Origin: Collinsella sp.
Lineage (GTDB): Bacteria > Actinomycetota > Coriobacteriia > Coriobacteriales > Coriobacteriaceae
NCBI GenBank assembly: GCA_019419625.1
Contig: DXZO01000014.1
Location: 1-10,559 of the forward strand
Length of the DNA: 10,559 nucleotides
Direction of reading: 5' to 3'
The position numbers were made by a program, and so were the translations under genes. This document shows, in pieces, positions 1 to 7,028 of the stretch. The notes below the pieces were generated by a model that was given only the letters and a program-made list of their open reading frames with translations, did no database searches and was not told the DNA's origin. Position 1 is the first letter of the stretch, and each line of letters opens with the position of its first letter.

Positions 1-1
1 C

Positions 2-1495
2 TATAACGGCGGCGAGATCCAGGCCGCAGGCAAGCTCAACGTGAATTACTCGGGAAACAACATCGTCACTGCCGACTGGATCGAAGGCATCAAGGCTTCT
101 CATGGCAAGAATGAGAACGCCGAGCTCAATATCCAAGGCGACGCGGGCAGCACGCTCAGCGTGACATCTACTGAGGACGCTATCCTCTCCACGGGTAATA
201 TCAACATCGACGGAGCCGGATCCGTCAACGCCACGAGCGCTGGGTTTGATGCCATCGACGCCGAGGGCGATCTCGCTATCAAAGGTTCGGGCAACGTCAA
301 CGCCACGGGCGTATCGGATGGCATCAGGGCAAACGGCAATATCACGATTGACGACAGCGGGGCCGTCACCGCCAGGGCTACCAAGGACAAGGGTATCGGA
401 ACCGACAAGAACCTCACCATCAAGGGTGGCGGCACAGTCGAGGCAAGCTCAGCCGATGGTGAGGCCATTTGGAGCGGCGGCAACATCAATATCTCGGACG
501 GCAGCCAGGTCAAGGCGAGCTCCGAGAAAGACGCCGCCGTCGAGGCCAAGGGCAGCCTCGCAGCCACAAACGCCTCCCTCAACGCAAACGGTGTTGAATA
601 TGGCGTCTATGTCCACAAGGGCATCACACTCGATCATGCAAACGTGACAGTCCGCGCGAGTAAAGGCAGATACGGTGACGCCATTGCCCTCTTCACCTAC
701 CAAGACGATATCGTCGTCAAGAACGGCTCCACCGTGGACGCGTTTGCGGAAGGCGAGGTTTCGGCTGCATTCTCCACCAGAAACGATCGACCCAACGAGG
801 AGGGTGGCCACATCTACATCAGCGACTCCGTTGTCAAGGCCATAGCCCGCTATGTCGAGAACGGCGACGGCCCCATCCCCTACAGCGAAAACCAAGATGG
901 TGAGACGAGCCCCGAGCCCCAAGGCGAGAACATCGGCATCATCGCCCAGACCAGCGAGGGCGTCACACCCGCAGTCATCTCGATCATCCGCAGCAAGGTA
1001 ACGGCCGAAGGAGATACAGCGGCAATCTTTGCCCGTGCCATGAGCGCTGACGGCAAGACAATCGGCACCATCAAGATTGAGAACGCCGCCATCCAGACGC
1101 CCGAAGGCGGCAAGGTCATTGACTATCGCAAGCTCCGTGACGGCATCTACGAGGCAGGCCAAGCCATCGGCACGGGCGACGCTGTGATCGACCCCCCCTA
1201 TAACGAAGCTGTCGCCAAGAGCATGGTCATCGCACCTCCCGAGGTAGCCAAGCCGGAAGACCCCAAGCCCGACGAGACCAAGCCCGCAGAAAGCAAGCCC
1301 GCGGAGTCCAAGCAGAACCCCAAACCTGAGGGCTCAAAGCCGACCAAGGCCGTTGCGGCTTCAATCACGAAAGCCAAGACTACCGGCGTGCTCGCGGCAA
1401 CCGGCGACACCTCGGGTGCGGCCATCGTGGCAACCGTCCTTGCGGGAACAGCCGCTATCGCCGCAGGCACCATGGCGAGCCGCAAGCGCTCTTAG
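2..1495 (+). CDS. Sortase-anchored beta-helix-like surface protein, 5' end outside window
   Basis: The frame is open from base 2, so the N-terminus and any signal peptide lie upstream; the GTG at 41 is only an internal codon. About 497 residues are visible. Roughly the first half is a run of 23-24-residue repeats of the form A-I-x-x-x-G-x-I-x-I-x-G-x-G-x-V-x-A-x-x-x-D, expected to stack as a right-handed parallel beta-helix. This resembles the Cthe_2159-type carbohydrate-binding domain proteins. A Pro/Lys/Glu-rich stalk follows (nt ~1240-1350). The end has the layout of a wall-sorting signal: LAATG at nt 1391-1405, about 22 hydrophobic Ala/Gly/Val/Ile residues, then the basic tail SRKRS. LAxTG is the motif known for actinobacterial class E sortases. 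Likely role is an exported, wall-linked adhesin or glycan-binding protein; the ligand is unknown. A strong terminator follows, so this gene ends its transcript. Confidence 0.8.
   Translation, partial: YNGGEIQAAGKLNVNYSGNNIVTADWIEGIKASHGKNENAELNIQGDAGSTLSVTSTEDAILSTGNINIDGAGSVNATSAGFDAIDAEGDLAIKGSGNVNATGVSDGIRANGNITIDDSGAVTARATKDKGIGTDKNLTIKGGGTVEASSADGEAIWSGGNINISDGSQVKASSEKDAAVEAKGSLAATNASLNANGVEYGVYVHKGITLDHANVTVRASKGRYGDAIALFTYQDDIVVKNGSTVDAFAEGEVSAAFSTRNDRPNEEGGHIYISDSVVKAIARYVENGDGPIPYSENQDGETSPEPQGENIGIIAQTSEGVTPAVISIIRSKVTAEGDTAAIFARAMSADGKTIGTIKIENAAIQTPEGGKVIDYRKLRDGIYEAGQAIGTGDAVIDPPYNEAVAKSMVIAPPEVAKPEDPKPDETKPAESKPAESKQNPKPEGSKPTKAVAASITKAKTTGVLAATGDTSGAAIVATVLAGTAAIAAGTMASRKRS
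179..680 (+). repeat. Tandem 23-24-residue protein repeats (beta-helix rungs)
   Basis: Seven successive units can be aligned inside the surface protein. They begin near nt 179, 251, 320, 392, 464, 536 and 605, each with an A/G-I/V-x-x-x-G start and an alternating Ile/Val pattern. The repeats are degenerate at DNA level, so they reflect an old protein-level duplication rather than recent slippage. Less regular units continue beyond nt 680. Confidence 0.65.
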
Positions 1496-1551
1496 ACGCC
1501 TCTGCGCACATGGCAGCTCCCGCGAAGGCCCCGAGTCCCAGCACCGTTTAA

Positions 1552-1590
1552 CAACGCCACCGCCGAGCTCCCCTCCGGCGGTGGCGTTTT
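1552..1590 (+). terminator. Rho-independent terminator after surface protein
   Basis: A perfect 13-bp inverted repeat (1553-1565 with 1576-1588, left arm AACGCCACCGCCG) encloses a 10-nt loop, and T residues run through 1587-1590. It lies 57 bp after the stop codon of the surface protein and isolates it from the next gene. Confidence 0.88.
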
Positions 1591-1702
1591 CCATATGCGT
1601 CCGCAGGGTATGCACGAGATTGTCTTTGGTCTAGCCCAACCTGCATGAGCCGGCGTGCGACAATGGGGGCCGTCGATATCACAACGCCGAGAGAAGCCCG
1701 TC

Positions 1703-2368
1703 ATGGAAGCGCATCAGAAGCAGATAACCGTTTATTCAGAGTGTGCGGAAGGCGCACCTGTCATTTACCTCCCCGTGGTTGTGGGCGACGGTAATGAAGT
1801 CTACGAGCGCTGCCGAGAGCTCGACTGCCCACCGTTCACCCTTGTCGCCATTGGCGGACTCGATTGGAATCGTGAGCTGAGCCCCTGGGTATGCGACGGT
1901 ACCGTGCGCGATGCCGAGCCCTTTGGTGGACAGGCCGCTGGTTTTCTTGACGAGTTGTTGAAGCAGATAATCCCAGAGGCCGAATCATCGCTCCCGCAAC
2001 CGCCCACCTGGCGCGGCGTTGCCGGCTACTCGTTGGCGGGTCTTTTTGCACTGTGGGCACTTTGGCAAACAGATGTCTTTGAGCGCGCGGCGAGTGCATC
2101 GGGGTCGCTGTGGTTCCCCGGCTTTATCGACTACGCGCGCGAGCGCACGATGACAGCTACGCCCGACGCCGTCTATCTGTCACTCGGCAAAAAGGAAACC
2201 AAGACGCCCAACCGCATGATGCGGCACGTACTCGACGATACGCGCGCGATGGAAGAGCTGTTTATCGAGCGTGACATTCCAACAACGCTGGAGCTCAACC
2301 CCGGCAATCACTTTACCCAAACTGACCTGCGCATGGCACGCGGCATCCACTGGATACTGACGCATTAA
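1703..2368 (+). CDS. Putative esterase-type alpha/beta-hydrolase
   Basis: A 221-residue soluble protein without signal peptide or membrane segment. The nucleophile-elbow motif GYSLAG is at residues 108-113, giving Ser110 as nucleophile, and GNHF at 201-204 gives His203 as the likely catalytic histidine. The acid is probably Glu165 (in LGKKE) or a nearby residue, which is inference. The arrangement fits the small 'putative esterase' group related to Fes/EstD hydrolases; the substrate cannot be read from sequence. The ATG at 1703 is chosen over the in-frame GTG at 1655 because a purine-rich GAGAGAAG lies about 8 nt before it and the 16 extra residues (Arg/Gln-rich) do not look like fold. It stands alone between two terminators, so it appears monocistronic. 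The start is the least certain part. Confidence 0.75.
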   Translation: MEAHQKQITVYSECAEGAPVIYLPVVVGDGNEVYERCRELDCPPFTLVAIGGLDWNRELSPWVCDGTVRDAEPFGGQAAGFLDELLKQIIPEAESSLPQPPTWRGVAGYSLAGLFALWALWQTDVFERAASASGSLWFPGFIDYARERTMTATPDAVYLSLGKKETKTPNRMMRHVLDDTRAMEELFIERDIPTTLELNPGNHFTQTDLRMARGIHWILTH

Positions 2369-2408
2369 AAATGGCATCCACGCGTACATACGCATGGACG
2401 CCATTTTT
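2367..2408. terminator. Bidirectional intrinsic terminator between convergent genes
   Basis: An interrupted hairpin: AAAAATGGC (2367-2375) pairs with GCCATTTTT (2400-2408), then TCCA with TGGA and GCG with CGC around a TACATA loop, with two single mismatches. The A-run on one side and T-run on the other make it work on both strands. It serves the hydrolase (+), whose stop codon overlaps the first bases, and the uracil permease (-), whose stop is about 20 bp away. Confidence 0.88.
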
Positions 2409-2428
2409 AATTTGGCTGAACGCAGCTG

Positions 2429-3763
2429 CTATTCAGCAGTCTCCTCAAGCTCGGAAGTATCGAACTCAAAGTCGTTACCGGGCAGGATGGCGTTGAGCAC
2501 AATGCCCACCAGCGAGCCCACGGCAAGGCCCGAAAGCGAAATCGTCACGCCGCCCAGCTCCAGCACAATGGCGCCGGTGGTACTGTAGGCAATGCCGAGC
2601 GAAAGCACGAGCACCAGAGCCGCCACCAGCACGTTGCGGTTGTTCTGGAAATCAACCTGGTTCTCGATGAGGTTACGTACACCAACGGCGCTGATCATGC
2701 CGTAGAGCACGAGCGACACACCGCCGATAACGCACGCCGGCATGGCGGCAATCACCGCAGCAAACTTGGGGCAGAACGAAAGCACAATGGCACAGCAGGC
2801 GGCAATGCGAATCACGCGCGGGTCGAACACGCGCGTCAGGGCAAGCACACCGGTGTTCTCACCATACGTCGTATTGGCAGGGGCGCCAAAGAGCGATGCC
2901 AAGATAGTCGCCAGGCCATCGCCGAGCAGGGTACGGTGCAGACCGGGATCGGCAATGTAATTGCGTTCGCAGGTAGAGCCAATGGCGGAAATATCGCCGA
3001 TGTGCTCAATCATGGTCGCAAAGGCCAGTGGCATGATGGTGATAATGGCCGTCGTGGCAAGACTGCTATCGAACTGCGGTCCAAAGAGCGCAAACACGGT
3101 GTTGTCCCACACGACGGGCAAGCCAACCCAGGGGGCGGCTGCGACGCCAGAGAAGTCGACCTCGCCCAGCGCGGCCGCAACGGCATAGCTCACCACAACG
3201 CCCAGCAGAATCGGCACGATCTTGACCATGCCGCGGCCCCAAATGTTGCAGATGATGATCACGACAACGGCAATAGCAGCAACAAACCAGTTGGTCTGGC
3301 AGTTAGCAATGGCAGAGCTTGCCAGGATCAAGCCGATGGAAATGACGATGGGGCCAGTCACCACCGGCGGGAAGAAACGCATGACGCGCTTGGCGCCAAA
3401 GGCGCGGAACAGGGCCGCAAGCACCGGATAGAGCAGGCCGGCACAAGCTACGCCCAGGCAAGCGTAGGGCAAAAGCTCAGCCTCGCCGTTGGGCGCAATG
3501 GCGGCATAACCCGCGATAAAGGCAAACGAGGAGCCCAGGAACGCGGGCACCTTACCGCGCGATAGAAAATGAAACAGCAGCGTGCCGATGCCGGCGAACA
3601 GAAGCGTCGCCGAAACGGAAAGGCCGGTGAGCACGGGCACGAGCACCGTGGCTCCGAACATCGCAAACATGTGTTGCAAACCCAACACAAACATGCGCGG
3701 GCGGCCGAGCGACGATGCATCGTAGATGGCATCGGTGACGGCGGGCGTCGAAGACTGGGACAT
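2429..3763 (-). CDS. uraA: Uracil permease (NCS2/UraA-type nucleobase:cation symporter)
   Basis: A 444-residue, strongly hydrophobic protein with the multi-span pattern of the NCS2 family (14 helices in E. coli UraA). It would import uracil across the cytoplasmic membrane with protons. Diagnostic segments are EHIGD at residues 253-257, the NTTYGEN segment at 297-303 and the GGVSLVLYG segment at 347-355. Glu253 and Glu302 have the same 49-residue spacing as the uracil-contacting Glu241 and Glu290 of E. coli UraA. Glu rather than Gln at the second position favours uracil over xanthine. The position matching UraA His245 is Asp257 here. The start at 3763 is supported by AAAGGA 7 nt upstream; the frame stays open upstream but that stretch is not membrane-like and lacks a good ribosome site. 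It lies 122 bp downstream of the MetE-like gene on the same strand, with a candidate promoter of its own, and ends at a bidirectional terminator. Confidence 0.9.
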   Translation of the reverse strand: MSQSSTPAVTDAIYDASSLGRPRMFVLGLQHMFAMFGATVLVPVLTGLSVSATLLFAGIGTLLFHFLSRGKVPAFLGSSFAFIAGYAAIAPNGEAELLPYACLGVACAGLLYPVLAALFRAFGAKRVMRFFPPVVTGPIVISIGLILASSAIANCQTNWFVAAIAVVVIIICNIWGRGMVKIVPILLGVVVSYAVAAALGEVDFSGVAAAPWVGLPVVWDNTVFALFGPQFDSSLATTAIITIMPLAFATMIEHIGDISAIGSTCERNYIADPGLHRTLLGDGLATILASLFGAPANTTYGENTGVLALTRVFDPRVIRIAACCAIVLSFCPKFAAVIAAMPACVIGGVSLVLYGMISAVGVRNLIENQVDFQNNRNVLVAALVLVLSLGIAYSTTGAIVLELGGVTISLSGLAVGSLVGIVLNAILPGNDFEFDTSELEETAE

Positions 3764-3832
3764 GGAAGTCCTTTCGAATGGAAGGGCGATCAGGCATATC
3801 GGATAACCTGCCCGAACGATACGATTCGAACC

Positions 3833-3838
3833 ATTGTA
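3833..3838 (-). promoter_or_regulatory. Candidate -10 box for the uracil permease gene
   Basis: TACAAT on the minus strand lies 70 nt before the permease ATG. No good -35 is present at 16-18 bp. The box sits between the inverted octamers GCATATCG and CGATATGC (3794-3801 and 3841-3848 on the plus strand). Low confidence without expression data. Confidence 0.35.
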
Positions 3839-3885
3839 CGCGATATGCAGTACCTCGCACGCGCCGCCACCTGCAAACGCTAGCG

Positions 3886-5019
3886 CTATTTCCAAACGCG
3901 CTCGGCAATACGCCTGACCAGCGCAATCTTTGCCCACTGCTCGTCCTCGGTCAGCTTATTGCCGATCTCGCAGCTGGCAAAGCCACACTGCGGAGACAGA
4001 TACAGGTTCTCGAGCGGCACGTACTTTGCCGCCTCGCGGATGCGCTCGACGATAACATCCTCGTTCTCGAGCTCTGCCGCCTTGGTGGTCACCAAGCCCA
4101 GCACGACCTTCTTGCCGGGAGCAACGTACTTGAGCGGCTCAAAACCACCGGCGCGGGGCGTGTCGAACTCCAGATAGAACGCGTCAACGTCCTCATGCGC
4201 AAACAGGTACGGCGCGATGGGGTCGTAGCCGCCCTCAAAAGCGTAGGTGGAGTGGTAGTTGCCGCGGCATACATGCGTGTTGATAACCAGATCGTCGGGC
4301 TTGCCCTCGATGGCGGCATTGTTGAGCGCCACGCCCAGCTCGCTTACCTTTTGCAGGTCGACCGGGCTCATGCCGGTTTTGGCAACAAAATCGGTATCGC
4401 AGTAGATGCCCCAGGTGCAGTCATCAAACTGGATGTTGCGGCAGCCCGCGGCATACAGGTCAGCAATCACGGTGCGGTATGCTGCGGCAATGGCATCGAC
4501 GAGCTCTTCGTCGGTCTTGTAGACGGCGCGTAGACTCTCCTGCTGGCCGTCGCAGCGGTCGAGCGTGACTTCGGAGAACGTCTGGATCGGCGCCGGAATG
4601 GTTTGCCGTGCGACCTGGCCCTCCCCCTCAAGCGCCTTGACGAACTTAAAATGCTCGACGAACGGGTGGTTCTCGCCGCTAATGGAACCGGTAACCACGG
4701 CGGTGTCGGCCGTCGTCTCCTCGTCATGGAACATATAACCCGTGCGCGAGGTGCGGCGTTCAATGCCGTTGAGCCCCCACATAAAGTCGAGGTGCCAGTA
4801 GCTGCGGCGGAACTCGCCATCGGTGATGACCTGTAGGCCGGCGGCCTTTTGCTTAGCCACCAAGTCGCGAATGGCCTCGCCCTCGACGGCCTTAAGACCG
4901 GCGGCGTCGAGTGTGCCCGCGGCATAGGCGGCACGGGCGTCCTTCACAGTCTGCGGACGAAGAAAGCTGCCGACGATATCGGCGCGAAACGGCGCGTTCG
5001 GTTGAATCGAAGTGCTCAT
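3886..5019 (-). CDS. MetE-like cobalamin-independent methionine synthase II family methyltransferase (short form)
   Basis: A 377-residue cytosolic protein corresponding to only the C-terminal catalytic barrel of MetE (full MetE is about 750 residues), like Bacillus YxjG/YxjH or the 'core-MetE' group. The full zinc site of the family is recognisable: His249 and Cys251 (NTHVCRGN), Glu284 (YLEFD) and Cys345 (PQCGFAS). The family moves a methyl group to homocysteine or a related thiol. Because the N-terminal folate-binding half is missing, the methyl donor here is uncertain (folate, corrinoid or S-methyl compound). The ATG at 5019 is chosen over one six codons earlier because GGGAG lies about 8 nt before it and would fall inside the longer reading. 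It follows the LysR gene on the same strand after a 155-bp gap that carries two operator-like palindromes, suggesting its own regulated promoter. Confidence 0.85.
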   Translation of the reverse strand: MSTSIQPNAPFRADIVGSFLRPQTVKDARAAYAAGTLDAAGLKAVEGEAIRDLVAKQKAAGLQVITDGEFRRSYWHLDFMWGLNGIERRTSRTGYMFHDEETTADTAVVTGSISGENHPFVEHFKFVKALEGEGQVARQTIPAPIQTFSEVTLDRCDGQQESLRAVYKTDEELVDAIAAAYRTVIADLYAAGCRNIQFDDCTWGIYCDTDFVAKTGMSPVDLQKVSELGVALNNAAIEGKPDDLVINTHVCRGNYHSTYAFEGGYDPIAPYLFAHEDVDAFYLEFDTPRAGGFEPLKYVAPGKKVVLGLVTTKAAELENEDVIVERIREAAKYVPLENLYLSPQCGFASCEIGNKLTEDEQWAKIALVRRIAERVWK

Positions 5020-5059
5020 AGATATCTCCCTTTGCATTGGTTGCTTTACTGGGACAGAG

Positions 5060-5073
5060 TATGAGCGCTCATA
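5060..5073. promoter_or_regulatory. Perfect 14-bp palindrome, operator-like
   Basis: TATGAGCGCTCATA is exactly self-complementary with no spacer, so it looks like a DNA site for a dimeric regulator rather than an RNA hairpin. It lies 41-54 bp upstream of the MetE-like start and downstream of the AT-rich candidate -10 boxes, a position where bound protein would block transcription. The binding protein is unknown. Confidence 0.5.
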
Positions 5074-5085
5074 TGACCATCGTAA

Positions 5086-5099
5086 AATATACGTTTATA
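5086..5099 (-). promoter_or_regulatory. Candidate promoter -10 region of the MetE-like gene
   Basis: On the minus strand TATAAA (5099-5094) and TATATT (5091-5086) are two overlapping-range -10 candidates in an AT-rich patch. No consensus -35 is seen. The expected -35 zone coincides with the LysR-type dyad at 5106-5128, which fits an activator-dependent promoter. Confidence 0.4.
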
Positions 5100-5105
5100 A
5101 CAGTT

Positions 5106-5128
5106 TGATATAGATGCTTCCTATATCA
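5106..5128. promoter_or_regulatory. LysR-type operator candidate (ATAG-N7-CTAT dyad)
   Basis: TGATATAG (5106-5113) and CTATATCA (5121-5128) form a perfect 8-bp inverted repeat with a 7-bp spacer. It contains the T-N11-A core and the ATAG-N7-CTAT layout known for LysR-family sites such as those of OxyR. It lies in the gap between the LysR gene and the MetE-like gene, just upstream of the latter's candidate -10 boxes. Confidence 0.6.
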
Positions 5129-5155
5129 GTCTGGACTGTCATAAAGAGACTTGAA

Positions 5156-5170
5156 CTGTGCGGAGCACAG
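5156..5170 (-). terminator. Weak hairpin after the LysR gene
   Basis: CTGTGC and GCACAG form a 6-bp stem with a 3-nt loop, 5 nt past the LysR stop. Only a poor pyrimidine-rich tail follows, with no clean T-run. It may be a weak terminator or processing signal; some read-through into the MetE-like gene is possible. Confidence 0.3.
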
Positions 5171-5174
5171 CACC

Positions 5175-6071
5175 CTAGATATGCTGACGAATCGCGTCGA
5201 TATAGGCCCGACCGTAGCGCGTGAGCGTCGTGTTCTTGCGCGTGATGATGCCAATCTCCATGTACTCGTCCACGTCGAGCGGAATCGAGATAATGCCGGG
5301 GCCGTTGAGCTCGTGGCTGATCACGCCCGAGCATACCGTGTAGCCGTTGAGGCCCATGGCAAGGTTGAACAGCGTCGCACGGTCGCGCACGCGGATATTT
5401 TTGCGTCGCTCGAACGTCGAGGTCAGCTCCTCGGAATAGTAAAACGAGTTGTAGCTGCCCTGCTCGTAGGACAGGAACGGGTAGTCTTCCAGATCCTCGA
5501 GCGTCACACTCGAGCGACCCGCCAGCGGATGGTCGGAGCACACGAAAACATGCGGCGTGGCGCAGAAGAGCCCTTCGAACACGAGCTCGTTGGCCGCCAG
5601 CATGCGCTCGATAACCTCGCGATTGTGCTCCGACAGATACAGGATGCCGAGCTCGCTTTTCATATGCGCGACGTCCTCGATAATCTCGTGGGTCTGTTCC
5701 TCGCGCAGGGTAAAGTCGTAACGCGCGGCATCGAACTCGCGGATCACGTCGACAAACGCGTTAACGGCAAAGGAATAATGCTGACAGCTCACACTAAAGT
5801 GCGGCACCTGCTCGGATGCGCCCTTGTACTTGTCCTCGAGCAGGTCGGCCTGGTCGAGTACCTGGCGCGCATAGCCCAAGAAGGTCTCGCCTTCCTCGGA
5901 CACAATGACGCCCTTGTTGGTGCGCTCAAAGATATGCACGCCCATCTCGTTTTCGAGATCGCGGATCGACGCGGTAATCGAAGGCTGCGACACAAAGAGC
6001 CGGCGCGAGGCCTCAGTGATGCTGCCGCATTCGGCAACTTTGACGACATACCTGAGCTGCTGAAGCTTCAT
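5175..6071 (-). CDS. LysR-family transcriptional regulator
   Basis: A 298-residue protein, the normal length for the family. The N-terminal winged helix-turn-helix is clear: MKLQQLRYVVKVAE at the start, then GSITEASRRLFVSQPSIT (residues 16-33) as the recognition region and IFERTNKG (48-55) before the wing. A linker helix and a periplasmic-binding-protein-like effector domain follow (about 90-298). The frame extends upstream into the HAD gene region, but the ATG at 6071 has AGGGAGA about 6 nt before it and begins exactly where LysR proteins begin. It starts 10 bp after the HAD gene stop, so the two are probably co-transcribed. A LysR-type dyad lies just downstream, ahead of the MetE-like gene, making that gene the most likely target. 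The coinducer cannot be predicted. Confidence 0.92.
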   Translation of the reverse strand: MKLQQLRYVVKVAECGSITEASRRLFVSQPSITASIRDLENEMGVHIFERTNKGVIVSEEGETFLGYARQVLDQADLLEDKYKGASEQVPHFSVSCQHYSFAVNAFVDVIREFDAARYDFTLREEQTHEIIEDVAHMKSELGILYLSEHNREVIERMLAANELVFEGLFCATPHVFVCSDHPLAGRSSVTLEDLEDYPFLSYEQGSYNSFYYSEELTSTFERRKNIRVRDRATLFNLAMGLNGYTVCSGVISHELNGPGIISIPLDVDEYMEIGIITRKNTTLTRYGRAYIDAIRQHI

Positions 6072-6081
6072 AGCTTTCTCC

Positions 6082-6990
6082 CTAGACGTTCGTGACGTCG
6101 AAACCCGTCGCATCCATCTGACGCATAAACGGCGGCATCTCCCCCGTCGCGGCGCAGGCGGCAATCTGATGCAGAGCCCCGGCAACTGCATCGTCTGCTG
6201 CAGCGCCGATATGCCAGCATGCGGCAGCCGTGACAGCCTCGTTGGCATTGGCGACCGCCACGGAGTTGGGAACGGCATCGATCATGGGCAGGTCGTTATC
6301 GGAATCGCCAAATACGGCCACCTCATCGGGCGTCAGGTCCAAAGTGCGTGCCAGTTCCAGCGCAGCGCAGCCCTTGTCCCAACCGTCCGGAAGGATGTCG
6401 AACAGGCGCACGCGGTTGTTGGGAAACACAAGCGAGAGTTCCGGCACCTCAACGGCAGCGCTCTCGCGTAGCTCCGCGAGCTCCTCACGCGAACGGGCAC
6501 TCCAGATATTCGCCTTAAACACCGGCGCGCCATCGACGACGGGACGACACGGGGCCTCTTCGCCTTTGAGCCACGCATTGCCGCCCGACTCCATAGCGCG
6601 ACGCACACGCTCGGGATTGCTCGTCACGCAATAGGCATCGTTGCCCCAAAAGTCATCGCCCAGGCTGTAGACTTTTAGAAATGTATCGTCGGTCTCTTGC
6701 TCCAGATAGTCGGCCAAACGCATCAGAGCATCGTTGTCGATTGCGCGCGAAGCGACTACTTCGCCGTCGACAAACATCACCTGGCCGTTACAGAACGCAC
6801 CGGTCGAAAAACACTCGGAACGGTTTTTGAACATCCAGCCCATCGCGGACGGCTGACGACCCGAAACCGGCCCAAAGTGCAGACCCGCCGCCTGCATGGC
6901 ATGAATACCCTCAATGGCGTAGTCGCTGGCGCCGTCATGCCCGGCTGGAATCAGCGTATCGTCCATATCGGTCAGCACAAGTTTGATCAT
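6082..6990 (-). CDS. Cof-type HAD-superfamily phosphatase (subclass IIB)
   Basis: A 302-residue cytosolic hydrolase that would remove phosphate from a small phosphorylated metabolite. All four HAD motifs are present: DMDDT with Asp8 (nucleophile) and Asp10, Ser43 in VSGRQ, Lys206 in GWDKG, and GDSDND at 228-233 for Mg binding. The long cap insert between motifs II and III (about residues 80-190) is typical of subclass IIB Cof proteins such as YbjI/YidA. Length is slightly above the usual 270 residues because of a C-terminal tail ending near residue 302. The ATG at 6990 is preceded by GGGGGA at a good distance. It is the first gene of the minus-strand block, 10 bp ahead of the LysR gene, and is divergent from the thiamine operon. 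The substrate is unknown; no direct link to thiamine or methionine can be read from it. Confidence 0.9.
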   Translation of the reverse strand: MIKLVLTDMDDTLIPAGHDGASDYAIEGIHAMQAAGLHFGPVSGRQPSAMGWMFKNRSECFSTGAFCNGQVMFVDGEVVASRAIDNDALMRLADYLEQETDDTFLKVYSLGDDFWGNDAYCVTSNPERVRRAMESGGNAWLKGEEAPCRPVVDGAPVFKANIWSARSREELAELRESAAVEVPELSLVFPNNRVRLFDILPDGWDKGCAALELARTLDLTPDEVAVFGDSDNDLPMIDAVPNSVAVANANEAVTAAACWHIGAAADDAVAGALHQIAACAATGEMPPFMRQMDATGFDVTNV

Positions 6991-7019
6991 AGAGTCCCCC
7001 AGTCATTTTCACCGTATCC

Positions 7020-7025
7020 ATTGTA
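7020..7025 (-). promoter_or_regulatory. Candidate -10 box for the HAD-LysR transcript
   Basis: TACAAT on the minus strand lies 30 nt before the HAD start codon and 3 bp outside the left palindromic repeat unit, so any -35 (for example CCTGTT at 7048-7043) falls inside that unit. It matches the consensus at 5 of 6 bases. Confidence 0.45.
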
Positions 7026-7028
7026 ACG

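Noticed and set aside
1620..1663. Promoter for the alpha/beta-hydrolase gene
   Set aside because: GACAAT at 1658-1663 and TTGTCT at 1620-1625 are suggestive singly, but their spacing does not make a promoter and no better pair was found.
3794..3830. RNA hairpin or attenuator in the uraA leader
   Set aside because: Only short, bulged pairings are possible and no T-run or PyrR-type loop was recognised.
5151..6095. Long plus-strand open frame of 314 codons opposite the LysR gene
   Set aside because: It mirrors the LysR coding sequence, has an Arg/His/Val-rich composition without family resemblance, and lacks a good ribosome site. It is a high-GC antisense shadow.
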